Assembly (NCBI GenBank): GCA_040779335.1
Contig: JBFONV010000003.1
Coordinates: 248,001-312,000 of the forward strand
Source of the DNA: JBFONV01 sp040779335
GTDB taxonomy: Bacteria > Pseudomonadota > Gammaproteobacteria > Enterobacterales > Alteromonadaceae
Length of the DNA stretch: 64,000 bases
Direction: 5' to 3'
The position numbers and the translations under genes were made by a program. Shown here piece after piece: positions 28,463 to 37,152 of this stretch (position 1 is its first letter; every line of letters begins with the position of its first letter). The notes under the pieces were generated by a model, which saw nothing but the letters and a program-made list of their open reading frames with translations, was not told the origin of the DNA and did not search any database.

Positions 28463-30925
28463 GTGAATACAAAAAATAATCAATGCAATATTACTGTTAG
28501 TAATGACAGTGTAATGATGAACGAGCAAACTTTTGTTGAAGATCTGGCCCGTCATTTTCATTTTTCGTTAGGAAGAGACAAAGTACAAGAATCGCATTTG
28601 TATCTATACAATGCTTTAGCGATCACTATTAGGGATCGCTTGGTTGCACAATGGCGAAAAACCAGAGAAAATCGTAAAAAGCAGCGTCGTGTTGGCTATA
28701 TTTCGTTAGAGTTTTTAATGGGACGTGCGCTTAACAATTCAATTTTAAACCTAGATTTAGACGATACCGTCAGAGCAGCATTACAAGGGTATTGTTGTAA
28801 CTTAGAAGATGTTGAACAAGCGGAACACGATGCCGGACTTGGCAATGGTGGCTTAGGACGTTTAGCTGCCTGCTTTTTGGATAGCTGTGCAACGCTCGCG
28901 TTGCCCGTCGTTGGCTACGGCATTCGTTATGAATATGGCATGTTTAATCAACAAATTAAAAACGGTTATCAAAGGGAGCATCCTGACAGCTGGTTGCGTA
29001 ATGGTAATCCATGGGAAATAGCCGCTCCAGAGAAAGCAGTAAGAGTTAAGTTTTTTGGTAATGTTGATGTCATTACCATGAAAGATGGGCGTCAGTATCG
29101 TCAGTGGAATAATACTCACGATGTTTTAGCTGTGCCTTATGATATGCCCATTCCTGGTTATCAAAATGGTGTTGTTAATACTCTGCGTTTGTGGAAGTCT
29201 GAAGCGACAGATGAATTTGATCTAGATGAGTTTAACGCAGGGAGTTATACAGAGTCGGTTGCACAAAAGAACCTTGCAGAGCAAATTACTATGGTGTTAT
29301 ATCCTAATGATACCAGTGAAAATGGGAAGGAACTGCGCCTGCGCCAACAGTATTTTTTATCTTCCGCTTCATTGCAAGATACAGTTAATAGTTATCTGGA
29401 AATCTTTGGCGATAACTTCGAACAATTTGCCGACAAAAACTGCTTCCAATTAAATGATACTCACCCCAGTATCGCGATTGCTGAACTAATGCGCATTCTA
29501 ATGGATGATTATTTTATGGCTTGGGATGATGCGTGGCAGATAACAACTCAAACCATGGCCTACACCAATCACACTTTATTGCCGGAAGCACTTGAAAAAT
29601 GGCCGGTAAGGTTATTTGAGAATTTGTTACCTCGCATTCTAGAAATAATCTACGAAATTAATGCCCGTTTCTTAAAATTAGTAGCGATATGTTGGCCTGG
29701 TGACAATGATAAGCAACAAGTGCTTTCCTTGATAGAAGAAGGCCATGAACCACAAATTAGAATGGCGCACTTAGCTATTGTTGGCAGTTATTCCGTTAAT
29801 GGCGTTGCTGCGTTACATACCAAACTTCTAAAAGCGGGCTTGTTTAAAGAGTTTTATCATCTTTGGCCGGAAAAATTTAATAATAAAACTAACGGTGTAA
29901 CGCCTAGACGCTGGTTGTCACATTGTAATAAAAGCTTGTCAGCGTTGATCAGTAGTAAAATTGGCAGCAACTGGGTTTCAGATTTCTCTGAAATATCAGC
30001 ACTTGGTAAATATGCAGATGACAAAGCATTTTATAAAAAGTGGAACACAAGCAAGCGTGAAAACAAAGCTGAATTAGTTAAATTTGTTGAGCTGGCAACA
30101 GGTGTAAAATTTGATGTCGATATGATGTTCGATGTTCAGGTTAAACGCATTCACGAATACAAACGACAATTACTGAATATATTACATGTTATAGGCTTAT
30201 ATGATCTTATTCGTAAAGGTGAAACGTCGAATATTACCCCTCGTTGTGTCTTAATTGGAGGCAAAGCAGCACCCGGTTATGCCATGGCAAAGCAGATTAT
30301 TAAACTGATTAACAATGTCGCAGATACCATTAACTTAGATCCAAAAGTATCAAATTACTTACGAGTTGCTTTTGTGCCTAACTATAATGTATCGGCAATG
30401 GAAATTATTTGTCCTGCTACCGATTTATCAGAGCAGATTTCTACCGCCGGGAAAGAAGCATCTGGCACGGGTAATATGAAGTTCATGATGAATGGCGCTA
30501 TTACCATTGGCACTTTGGATGGCGCCAATATAGAAATTAGAGATGAGGTTGGTGAGGAAAACTTTTTCCTTTTTGGCGCTCAAGCTGACGAAGTTGCAAC
30601 AATACGCCAAGATTACAATCCCAATAATATCATTGAGAACTCAGCAGTCTTATCGGCAGTAATGCATTTACTGGAAAGCGGACATTTTAATTTATTTGAA
30701 CCCGGTATATTCGACTCTATTATTAATACCATTCGAGATCCAAACGACATGTGGTTAACCGCCTATGATTTTGATAGCTATTTTCAAGCGCAACGTAACG
30801 TTGACCTGGCATATAAAGATAAGGCGTTGTGGACCAAAATGAGTATTTTAAATACCGCGTCAAGTGGCGTGTTTTCAAGCGATCACACTATTCAGCAATA
30901 TAGCGATGAAATATGGAAATTATAA
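28463..30925 (+). CDS. glgP: Glycogen phosphorylase
   Basis: GT35 enzyme of 820 residues that releases glucose-1-phosphate from glycogen ends using pyridoxal phosphate. The cofactor lysine is Lys673 in EASGTGNMKFMMNGAITIGT. Other signatures are GLGNGGLGRLAACFLDS near the N-terminus, NDTHPSIAI, and HEYKRQLLN. The GTG at 28463 is preceded by a weak AGGA; ATGs at 28514 and 28517 are possible starts and would shorten the N-terminus by 17-18 residues. It lies between the debranching enzyme and glgC, so breakdown and synthesis genes share one operon. Confidence 0.96.
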   Translation: MNTKNNQCNITVSNDSVMMNEQTFVEDLARHFHFSLGRDKVQESHLYLYNALAITIRDRLVAQWRKTRENRKKQRRVGYISLEFLMGRALNNSILNLDLDDTVRAALQGYCCNLEDVEQAEHDAGLGNGGLGRLAACFLDSCATLALPVVGYGIRYEYGMFNQQIKNGYQREHPDSWLRNGNPWEIAAPEKAVRVKFFGNVDVITMKDGRQYRQWNNTHDVLAVPYDMPIPGYQNGVVNTLRLWKSEATDEFDLDEFNAGSYTESVAQKNLAEQITMVLYPNDTSENGKELRLRQQYFLSSASLQDTVNSYLEIFGDNFEQFADKNCFQLNDTHPSIAIAELMRILMDDYFMAWDDAWQITTQTMAYTNHTLLPEALEKWPVRLFENLLPRILEIIYEINARFLKLVAICWPGDNDKQQVLSLIEEGHEPQIRMAHLAIVGSYSVNGVAALHTKLLKAGLFKEFYHLWPEKFNNKTNGVTPRRWLSHCNKSLSALISSKIGSNWVSDFSEISALGKYADDKAFYKKWNTSKRENKAELVKFVELATGVKFDVDMMFDVQVKRIHEYKRQLLNILHVIGLYDLIRKGETSNITPRCVLIGGKAAPGYAMAKQIIKLINNVADTINLDPKVSNYLRVAFVPNYNVSAMEIICPATDLSEQISTAGKEASGTGNMKFMMNGAITIGTLDGANIEIRDEVGEENFFLFGAQADEVATIRQDYNPNNIIENSAVLSAVMHLLESGHFNLFEPGIFDSIINTIRDPNDMWLTAYDFDSYFQAQRNVDLAYKDKALWTKMSILNTASSGVFSSDHTIQQYSDEIWKL

Positions 30926-30984
30926 CCCTAACGAAATAAAAATATGTTTTATGCCTGGTAATTAATCAAGATAAAGGAGGCGCT

Positions 30985-32256
30985 ATGCCTAATTACGAAG
31001 AACGACGAATCAGTAGTTTAACCAAACAAACTTACGCGTTAGTGTTAGCTGGCGGTCGAGGTTCTCGATTATTTGAATTGACCGATAGAAGAGCGAAACC
31101 AGCGACTTTTTTCGGTGGCAAGTTTCGAATCATTGATTTTCCTTTATCTAATTGCATTAATTCAGGTATCAGACGTATAGGTATCGCTACCCAATATAAG
31201 TCTCATTCGCTGATAAGACATATCAACAGAGGCTGGGGACATTTTAAAAAGGAATTAGGCGAGTCTATTGAAATCTTACCGGCTTCTCAGCAAAAAGGCG
31301 ATGGTTGGTATGTAGGGACAGCAGATGCTGTATTTCAAAACATTGATATTATCCGTCACGAACTGCCTAAATATGTCATGATTTTATCAGGTGATCACGT
31401 TTATCGTATGGATTACGGACCGTTACTGGCTAAACATGTTGCTAATAACGCTGACATGACCGTATGCTGCATAGAGGTCCCCGTTGAGGAAGCTGCTGGC
31501 TCTTTCGGCGTCATGACCGTTGATGAAAAACATCGAGTAGTCCGTTTCGATGAAAAACCGGCAAATCCTTCTGAAGTTCCAGGAAAACCCGGAGTGACGT
31601 TAGCGTCAATGGGCAATTATGTATTTAATACCGAGTTCTTGTTTGAGCAATTAGAAAAAGATGCGCGAGAAGAAGGCTCAAGTGGTGATTTTGGTAATGA
31701 CATCATTCCTAAAATAATTGAATCTCATCGGGTATTTGCTTTTCCTTTTAAAGATCCTGATGGTGACAGACAACCATACTGGCGCGATGTTGGTACATTA
31801 GACTCATTTTGGGAAGCCAATATGGAGTTAGTTACTCCCGAACCACAATTAGATATGTACGATGAAAATTGGCCTATTTGGACTTATCAAGAGCAAACAG
31901 CACCCGCAAAATTTGTATTTGATGAAGACGGCAGACGCGGTATTACCATCGACTCAACAGTTTCAGGTGGCGTAGTAGTATCAGGCTCAACAGTAAAACG
32001 TTCTTTATTGTTCTCCAAAGTACGGGTCAATTCATTTTGTAAAATTAAAGATTCGGTGATTTTACCGGGGGCAATTATCAATCGGGGTTGTAAAATTCGA
32101 AAAGCGATCATTGATAGAAGTTGTAACATCCCTGAAGGCCTAGAAATTGGTATCAACCATGATGACGATAGGGCAAATGGTTTTCGAGTAACCGATAAAG
32201 GTGTGGTGTTAGTGACACGTGAAATGCTTGCCGCATTGCCACCAAAAAACAAATAA
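30985..32256 (+). CDS. glgC: Glucose-1-phosphate adenylyltransferase
   Basis: Makes ADP-glucose, the committed step of bacterial glycogen synthesis. The 423-residue protein has the nucleotidyltransferase signature LAGGRGSRLFELTDRRAKPA, the substrate loop GTADAVFQN, the catalytic Asp region YVMILSGDHVYRMDY, FVEKP-like RFDEKPANP and the YWRDVGTLDSFWEAN segment, then a left-handed beta-helix. AAAGGAGG lies before the ATG. It is typically allosterically controlled by sugar phosphates. A stable stem-loop follows before glgB. Confidence 0.97.
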   Translation: MPNYEERRISSLTKQTYALVLAGGRGSRLFELTDRRAKPATFFGGKFRIIDFPLSNCINSGIRRIGIATQYKSHSLIRHINRGWGHFKKELGESIEILPASQQKGDGWYVGTADAVFQNIDIIRHELPKYVMILSGDHVYRMDYGPLLAKHVANNADMTVCCIEVPVEEAAGSFGVMTVDEKHRVVRFDEKPANPSEVPGKPGVTLASMGNYVFNTEFLFEQLEKDAREEGSSGDFGNDIIPKIIESHRVFAFPFKDPDGDRQPYWRDVGTLDSFWEANMELVTPEPQLDMYDENWPIWTYQEQTAPAKFVFDEDGRRGITIDSTVSGGVVVSGSTVKRSLLFSKVRVNSFCKIKDSVILPGAIINRGCKIRKAIIDRSCNIPEGLEIGINHDDDRANGFRVTDKGVVLVTREMLAALPPKNK

Positions 32257-32264
32257 CCTTCAAA

Positions 32265-32322
32265 ATAACAGGTCAATACGTCGCTCTTTTTGGCTACGTG
32301 TTGACCTATTGCGTCCTGTTAT
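32265..32322 (+). promoter_or_regulatory. Strong stem-loop in the glgC-glgB gap
   Basis: GGTCAATACGT (32271-32281) can pair with ACGTGTTGACC (32296-32306) as an 11-base stem with one G-T wobble and a 14-base loop. An overlapping pair, ATAACAGG (32265-32272) and CCTGTTAT (32315-32322), is also perfect and competes for the shared GG. There is no run of T after either stem, so a simple intrinsic terminator is unlikely. It may be an RNA processing or stability element, or a switch between two pairings controlling glgB and glgA relative to glgC. Confidence 0.6.
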
Positions 32323-32394
32323 AAAGTTGGTAATTCAATATGTTACTTAGTTTTTTTACACCTGGCGACTTGAACGTTCGATTAGGAAAATAGA

Positions 32395-34641
32395 ATGGAA
32401 AACTTAGCAATAAGTTTGTTAGATAATGACGAAATTTCAGCATTAATTGATGCGAAACATAGCGATGTTTTTGCTGTCTTGGGCATGCATAAACATCCCA
32501 CTAAAAACCGTTTGATTGTCAGAGCTTTTTTACCTAACGCTGATAGTGTCAGTGTTGTCGAGCGAAAAAGCAGTAAAGTTGTCACGACGCTTGCTCTGGT
32601 TAATGAAGCTGGCGTATTTGAGGGCGAAATTGGTCGCAGAAGCAAGGTCTTCGATTATCTGTTACGCGTTGTTTATGGCAATGAAACTGTTTTACTAGAA
32701 GATCCATACCGTTATCCATCACTGCTAAATAGTGAAGATTTATATCTCTTTTGTGAGGGAACTCATGAAAAAGCCTATCAATGGATGGGAGCCCATGAAC
32801 ATCACGTAGAAACGGTAACTGGGACAAATTTTGTTTTATGGGCCCCAGATGCTTCGCGTGTTTCTGTTGTTGGCGATTTTAATTTTTGGGATGGCAGACG
32901 TCATGTTATGCGTAAACATCCTGCGGCAGGTATTTGGGAGATTTTTATTCCTAACGTCGATACTAATGCAAATTACAAATATGAAATAGTTGATAAATTT
33001 GGCCAACTTTTACCTTTAAAAGCTGATCCTTATGCGTTTGCGATGCAACAATCTCCAGGAAATGCCTCAAAGGTTATTTTGAATCATTCATATCAATGGC
33101 AAGATAACGAATGGATGAGCAAACGAGCATCTTCTTCAAATCATTATCAAGGCCCCGTATCTATTTATGAAGTGCATTTGGGCTCTTGGCGACGAGGTGA
33201 AAGTGCTGAACATGATAACAGTAACCAAAATCCTCGCTACCTTACCTACAAAGAATTAGCATCGCAGCTAATTGGTTATGTGGTTGAGATGGAATTTACC
33301 CATATTCAACTGATGCCTATTAGTGAATACCCATTTGACGGCTCTTGGGGCTATCAGCCTATAGGGTTGTTTGCCCCAACGTCAAGATTTGGTACGCCGG
33401 ACGATTTCAAGTATTTTATTAATTGTTGTCACCAGGCCGGTATTGGCGTGCTGATAGACTGGGTACCGGGACATTTTCCAACCGACGTTCATGGTATAGG
33501 TAAATTTGATGGCACTTGTTTATATGAGCATGAAGATCTTAGAAAAGGTTTTCATCCCGATTGGAACACGCTGATCTATAACTATGGTCGCAAAGAAGTA
33601 CAAAGCTATCTGTTATCCAATGCGCTTTATTGGTTAGATGAGTTTCATGTTGATGGTTTGCGTGTTGACGCTGTCGCGTCGATGCTATATCTAGATTACA
33701 GTCGGAAAGAGGGCGAATGGCTCCCTAATATTCATGGTGGCCGTGAAAATCTGGAAGCCATTGATTTATTACAGCAAGTGAATCGTCGCGCTTACTTTAA
33801 TTATCCTGGTGTTATGATGGTCGCTGAAGAATCGACCGCTTGGCCTGGAGTGTCTAAACCAGTCGATAGTGGTGGCTTAGGTTTTGGCTTTAAATGGAAT
33901 ATGGGCTGGATGAATGACACCTTAAAATATATGGAACGTGATCCTATTTATCGTCAGCACCATCACAACGAAATGACTTTCGGTTTAGTCTATAGCTTTA
34001 GTGAAAATTTTGTTTTGCCTTTAAGTCACGATGAAGTTGTGCATGGCAAAGGTTCGCTACTAAATAAAATGCCTGGTGATGATTGGCAAAAGTTTGCTAA
34101 TTTACGTGCTTATTATGGCTTTATGTGGACCCATCCAGGTAAAAAATTGTTATTTATGGGCGGAGAGTTTGCGCAGCGCAACGAGTGGCATCATGATCAA
34201 AGTTTGGATTGGCACTTGCTGGAAGATAAACGCCATGAAGGAGTACAATTGTTAATTAAAGATCTCAACCATGTCTATCGTACTTTGCCCTCACTGCATG
34301 AGCTGGATTGCGAGGGCAGTGGTTTTGATTGGCTTGACTCGCAAAACAGTGAACAATCAATATTTATATATTGGCGTAAAGGACTTGAGGGTACGTCACC
34401 AGCTCTGGTCATTGTCAACCTAACGCCAACTCCTTATGAAAATTATTCGGTCGGCGTGCCGCTAGCTGGTTTTTATCAAGAATGTTTAAATACAGATAGT
34501 GCAAAATATGGCGGTAGTAACATTGGCAACCATGGTGGAGCTACAACAATTGCTCAGCCTTATGCAGGGCAACCCGAACAGCTTCTATTGTCTATTCCTC
34601 CATTAGCAACGCTAATATTTGAATGGCATGGACTAAAGTAA
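32395..34641 (+). CDS. glgB: Glycogen branching enzyme GlgB
   Basis: GH13 transglycosylase of 748 residues that makes alpha-1,6 branches. An N-terminal extra beta domain (about 1-115) and CBM48 (about 120-225) precede the barrel. Catalytic residues are Asp425 (DGLRVDAVASMLYLDY), Glu478 (MMVAEESTAWPGV) and Asp546 (LPLSHDEVVHGKGS). The length fits the long two-N-domain form found in enterobacteria. It follows glgC by 138 bases that contain a stem-loop, and precedes glgA by 92 bases. Confidence 0.97.
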   Translation: MENLAISLLDNDEISALIDAKHSDVFAVLGMHKHPTKNRLIVRAFLPNADSVSVVERKSSKVVTTLALVNEAGVFEGEIGRRSKVFDYLLRVVYGNETVLLEDPYRYPSLLNSEDLYLFCEGTHEKAYQWMGAHEHHVETVTGTNFVLWAPDASRVSVVGDFNFWDGRRHVMRKHPAAGIWEIFIPNVDTNANYKYEIVDKFGQLLPLKADPYAFAMQQSPGNASKVILNHSYQWQDNEWMSKRASSSNHYQGPVSIYEVHLGSWRRGESAEHDNSNQNPRYLTYKELASQLIGYVVEMEFTHIQLMPISEYPFDGSWGYQPIGLFAPTSRFGTPDDFKYFINCCHQAGIGVLIDWVPGHFPTDVHGIGKFDGTCLYEHEDLRKGFHPDWNTLIYNYGRKEVQSYLLSNALYWLDEFHVDGLRVDAVASMLYLDYSRKEGEWLPNIHGGRENLEAIDLLQQVNRRAYFNYPGVMMVAEESTAWPGVSKPVDSGGLGFGFKWNMGWMNDTLKYMERDPIYRQHHHNEMTFGLVYSFSENFVLPLSHDEVVHGKGSLLNKMPGDDWQKFANLRAYYGFMWTHPGKKLLFMGGEFAQRNEWHHDQSLDWHLLEDKRHEGVQLLIKDLNHVYRTLPSLHELDCEGSGFDWLDSQNSEQSIFIYWRKGLEGTSPALVIVNLTPTPYENYSVGVPLAGFYQECLNTDSAKYGGSNIGNHGGATTIAQPYAGQPEQLLLSIPPLATLIFEWHGLK

Positions 34642-34733
34642 TAGTAATGAATGTATGGTTATAATTTTATTAATAAGTCCGTTACCCTAATAAATAAGCC
34701 AATACTGAATAGATATAGAATGAAGAGTACACA

Positions 34734-36317
34734 ATGAAAATACTAATGGTTGCTGCAGAAAATGATGCCATACCAGGGGGGAAAGTTGGCGGAATAGGTG
34801 ATGTGGTTCGTGATATTCCACTTGCCCTTGCCGATATCGGTCAGTACGTAGATGTGGTTATGCCAGGCTATGGTCAATTTTCTGCGTTACCCGGTGCTCA
34901 GCATGTTCGCTCTTTACCTGTTATGTTTGCAGGACAAAGGCAAACGGTTGAGTTGTTTAAAATTACTCAAGTTAAAGGAGATAGCTCAAGCCACAAAAAT
35001 GCCAAAAGTAATGTGAATCAGTGGGTTATAGAACATCCGTTATTTGCTATTGGCGGTCAGGGTAAAATTTATTGTGATGATCCTGATAATCGACCGTTCG
35101 CATCTGACGCTACTAAATTCGCACTCTTTAGCACCGCCGCTGCTCAGGCCATTATTAGCGACGTTTTTGGTAAAATAGACGCAATACATTTACACGACTG
35201 GCACTCTGCCATGGTATCAGTTTTAAGAGCGTTTTCACCAGATTATCAACAGCTTAAATCGATCAAAACTGTTTATACCATTCATAATTTGGCATTACAG
35301 GGGATCCGGCCAATAGACGGTGATGAATCATCCCTTAAAGCATGGTTCCCTCAACTGGATTTTCAGCAGGAACAAATTAATGATCCTCGCTACCCACACT
35401 GTTTTAATCCTATGCGAGCAGCAATAAACTTATCCGATAAAGTGCATGCAGTTTCGCCAACCTACGCCCAAGAAATTTTATTACCTAGCGATGAAGAACA
35501 CGGTTATTTTGGCGGCGAGGGATTAGAAGCCGATTTACAAAATGCAGATAAAACAGGGCGCTTGTATGGTATTTTAAACGGCTGTGAATACCCTGATAGT
35601 CAAGCACAGAGATTAAATTTTGATACGCTACTAGCCTTTAGCATAGACGAATTGATGAAATGGTTAGCCAATAAACCTTTAGTGGATAGTGCCCATTTAA
35701 TCGCCATGACGCGGATCAAACAGTTGATAGATGTTAATGATGAGCAAGCACCGATTATTTTAACCTCTGTTGGCCGCATCACAGATCAAAAAGTCCGCCT
35801 TTATCAGCAAAAAATGGCTAACGGTGAGACGGCACTAGAGCAATTGTTATCTTTATTAGCAGGACACGGATTATTTATCTTAGTTGGTAGCGGCGATTCT
35901 ACGTTGGAAGGTTTTCTCACTAAAATTGCCGCAAAAAGAGATAATTTTTTGTTTCTCAAAGGCTATTCTGAAACATTATCTGAAAAGGTATACGCCTCAG
36001 GAGACCTGTTTATGATGCCAAGCTCTTTTGAGCCTTGTGGTATCAGCCAAATGTTAGCAATGAGAGCAGGACAGCCTTGTTTAGCCCATGCCGTAGGTGG
36101 TTTAAAAGACACTATTACTCATGATGAAAATGGCTTTTTATTTAGTGGCGACACTCCTGATCAGCAAGCGGAAAATATGCTGAACTGTTTAAAATATGTT
36201 TTAGATTTAAAGCAGAACAACAGCAAGCAGTGGCAAAAAATTAAAAACAATGCTTTGAATACTCGGTTTTTATGGGAAGATGTTGCCTTAGACTATATGA
36301 AATATTTGTATTCATAA
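34734..36317 (+). CDS. glgA: Glycogen synthase (ADP-glucose, GT5)
   Basis: Extends alpha-1,4 glucan from ADP-glucose. The 527-residue protein has the N-terminal lysine loop KVGGIGDVVRDIP (usually KTGGLGDV), the HLHDWHSA motif and the C-terminal donor-site motif PSSFEPCGISQMLAMRAGQPCLAHAVGGL. It is slightly longer than the Escherichia coli enzyme. It is the last gene of the operon, which lacks phosphoglucomutase and amylomaltase genes. A six-base inverted repeat (TGGAAT/ATTCCA) lies just after the stop, with no T-run. Confidence 0.94.
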   Translation: MKILMVAAENDAIPGGKVGGIGDVVRDIPLALADIGQYVDVVMPGYGQFSALPGAQHVRSLPVMFAGQRQTVELFKITQVKGDSSSHKNAKSNVNQWVIEHPLFAIGGQGKIYCDDPDNRPFASDATKFALFSTAAAQAIISDVFGKIDAIHLHDWHSAMVSVLRAFSPDYQQLKSIKTVYTIHNLALQGIRPIDGDESSLKAWFPQLDFQQEQINDPRYPHCFNPMRAAINLSDKVHAVSPTYAQEILLPSDEEHGYFGGEGLEADLQNADKTGRLYGILNGCEYPDSQAQRLNFDTLLAFSIDELMKWLANKPLVDSAHLIAMTRIKQLIDVNDEQAPIILTSVGRITDQKVRLYQQKMANGETALEQLLSLLAGHGLFILVGSGDSTLEGFLTKIAAKRDNFLFLKGYSETLSEKVYASGDLFMMPSSFEPCGISQMLAMRAGQPCLAHAVGGLKDTITHDENGFLFSGDTPDQQAENMLNCLKYVLDLKQNNSKQWQKIKNNALNTRFLWEDVALDYMKYLYS

Positions 36318-36730
36318 GCCCGCTTGGAATATGTACATTCCAGTCAATGAAGTTTGATGAAATTGAAGTTTATCGTTCAAGCAATTTCTTTTGTTGATAT
36401 GTCAACACTAGAGAAAATCTGTATTGAAATATAGCTAACCGGTGCTGCGGCTATATAGCAAGGTGAGACTGTAAAAACTGCAGTCCACGAGCTGTTGATG
36501 TTTTAGCTAACAAATATAGTCTAAACAATATTTTGTTACATTATCTAAAAATTTAAAACATGTGAAAGGCGAAGCTACTTTTTTATCTGATATTGACGCT
36601 TGCTTAAAAATCGCTAAAAACAGCGGCCTCCATCAATCTATAGTGAGTAAATACGGCGATAAAAATATGAATTAAAATTCCTTTATTTCTAGCTTTTTGC
36701 TTCCTATACGTTTGAAATCATACCTGTTAG
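36318..36730. other. Intergenic region after glgA, with unassigned open-frame fragments
   Basis: About 410 bases without a recognisable gene. It contains a hairpin (ATATAG at 36429-36434 with CTATAT at 36451-36456). An open frame ends at a stop around 36675 and reads KGEATFLSDIDACL and then IVSKYGDKNMN. In another frame a short stretch reads AVDVLANKYSLN, which looks slightly like a helix-turn-helix. Together they could be a decayed gene or transposase, but the similarity is too weak to name. Confidence 0.4.
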
Positions 36731-36767
36731 AAGTTTGATATTTCAAACTTGTTGTTATAATATCACA
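36731..36767 (+). promoter_or_regulatory. Promoter with a Zur-box-like palindrome and adjacent inverted repeat
   Basis: TGTTATAATATCACA (36753-36767) matches the gammaproteobacterial Zur operator pattern TGTTATAnTATAACA at all but one position of the two arms. It covers a perfect -10 element TATAAT (36756-36761). Directly upstream lies a perfect inverted repeat AAGTTTGA-TATT-TCAAACTT (36731-36750), which includes a possible -35 TTGATA (36735-36740, spacing 15). The start codon follows at 36772 with no ribosome binding site, so transcription starting from this -10 would give a nearly leaderless message. Repression by Zur with zinc is inferred from the pattern and the genes downstream. Confidence 0.7.
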
Positions 36768-36771
36768 TCCT

Positions 36772-37086
36772 ATGAAGCGTACTGTTAATCATTCACATCC
36801 GCGAGCCCAATTACAAATTAAAAAAATCAGTTTAATTTTACTGATTGCTTTGCTGTGTTCGTTTATTGGGCATGCTGAGCATTTTGATTTATCAAATCAA
36901 GTAGTGGAAAAACAGCAATGTCAGCTGTGTCAGCATAATCTTGATACGCCTAAAGAAGTGAAAGCTGATTTTGCTTGTACTCAGTTTCAACTGTCTTATC
37001 AAGCATGCCAATATGACTTTGCAGCGTACACTACGCAACAATATTATGTTCCTCCGTTAAGAGCCCCACCTGTAATCCATTATTAA
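36772..37086 (+). CDS. Small exported Cys/His protein before the zinc-receptor gene
   Basis: Protein of 104 residues with a hydrophobic segment at about 17-34 that looks like a signal peptide or anchor, followed by a histidine, a QQCQLCQH (CxxC) motif, two further cysteines and a proline-rich tail. I cannot assign it to a named family with confidence. Small secreted proteins of this shape (His near the cleavage site, then CxxC) are found next to zinc-type TonB receptors in related marine bacteria. It stands between the Zur-like operator and the receptor gene, so it may help zinc capture or sensing in the periplasm. There is no Shine-Dalgarno sequence before the ATG. Confidence 0.7.
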   Translation: MKRTVNHSHPRAQLQIKKISLILLIALLCSFIGHAEHFDLSNQVVEKQQCQLCQHNLDTPKEVKADFACTQFQLSYQACQYDFAAYTTQQYYVPPLRAPPVIHY

Positions 37087-37152
37087 ACTAATTCAACTTA
37101 AATTCAGCATACAAATGTGCTGAGAGTATTTTAATTTTTGGATAAAAAATCG

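Noticed and set aside
36477..36675. Open-frame fragments after glgA that faintly recall a transposase helix-turn-helix.
   Set aside because: Two frames must be joined and no family motif is convincing; kept only as a note in the intergenic entry.
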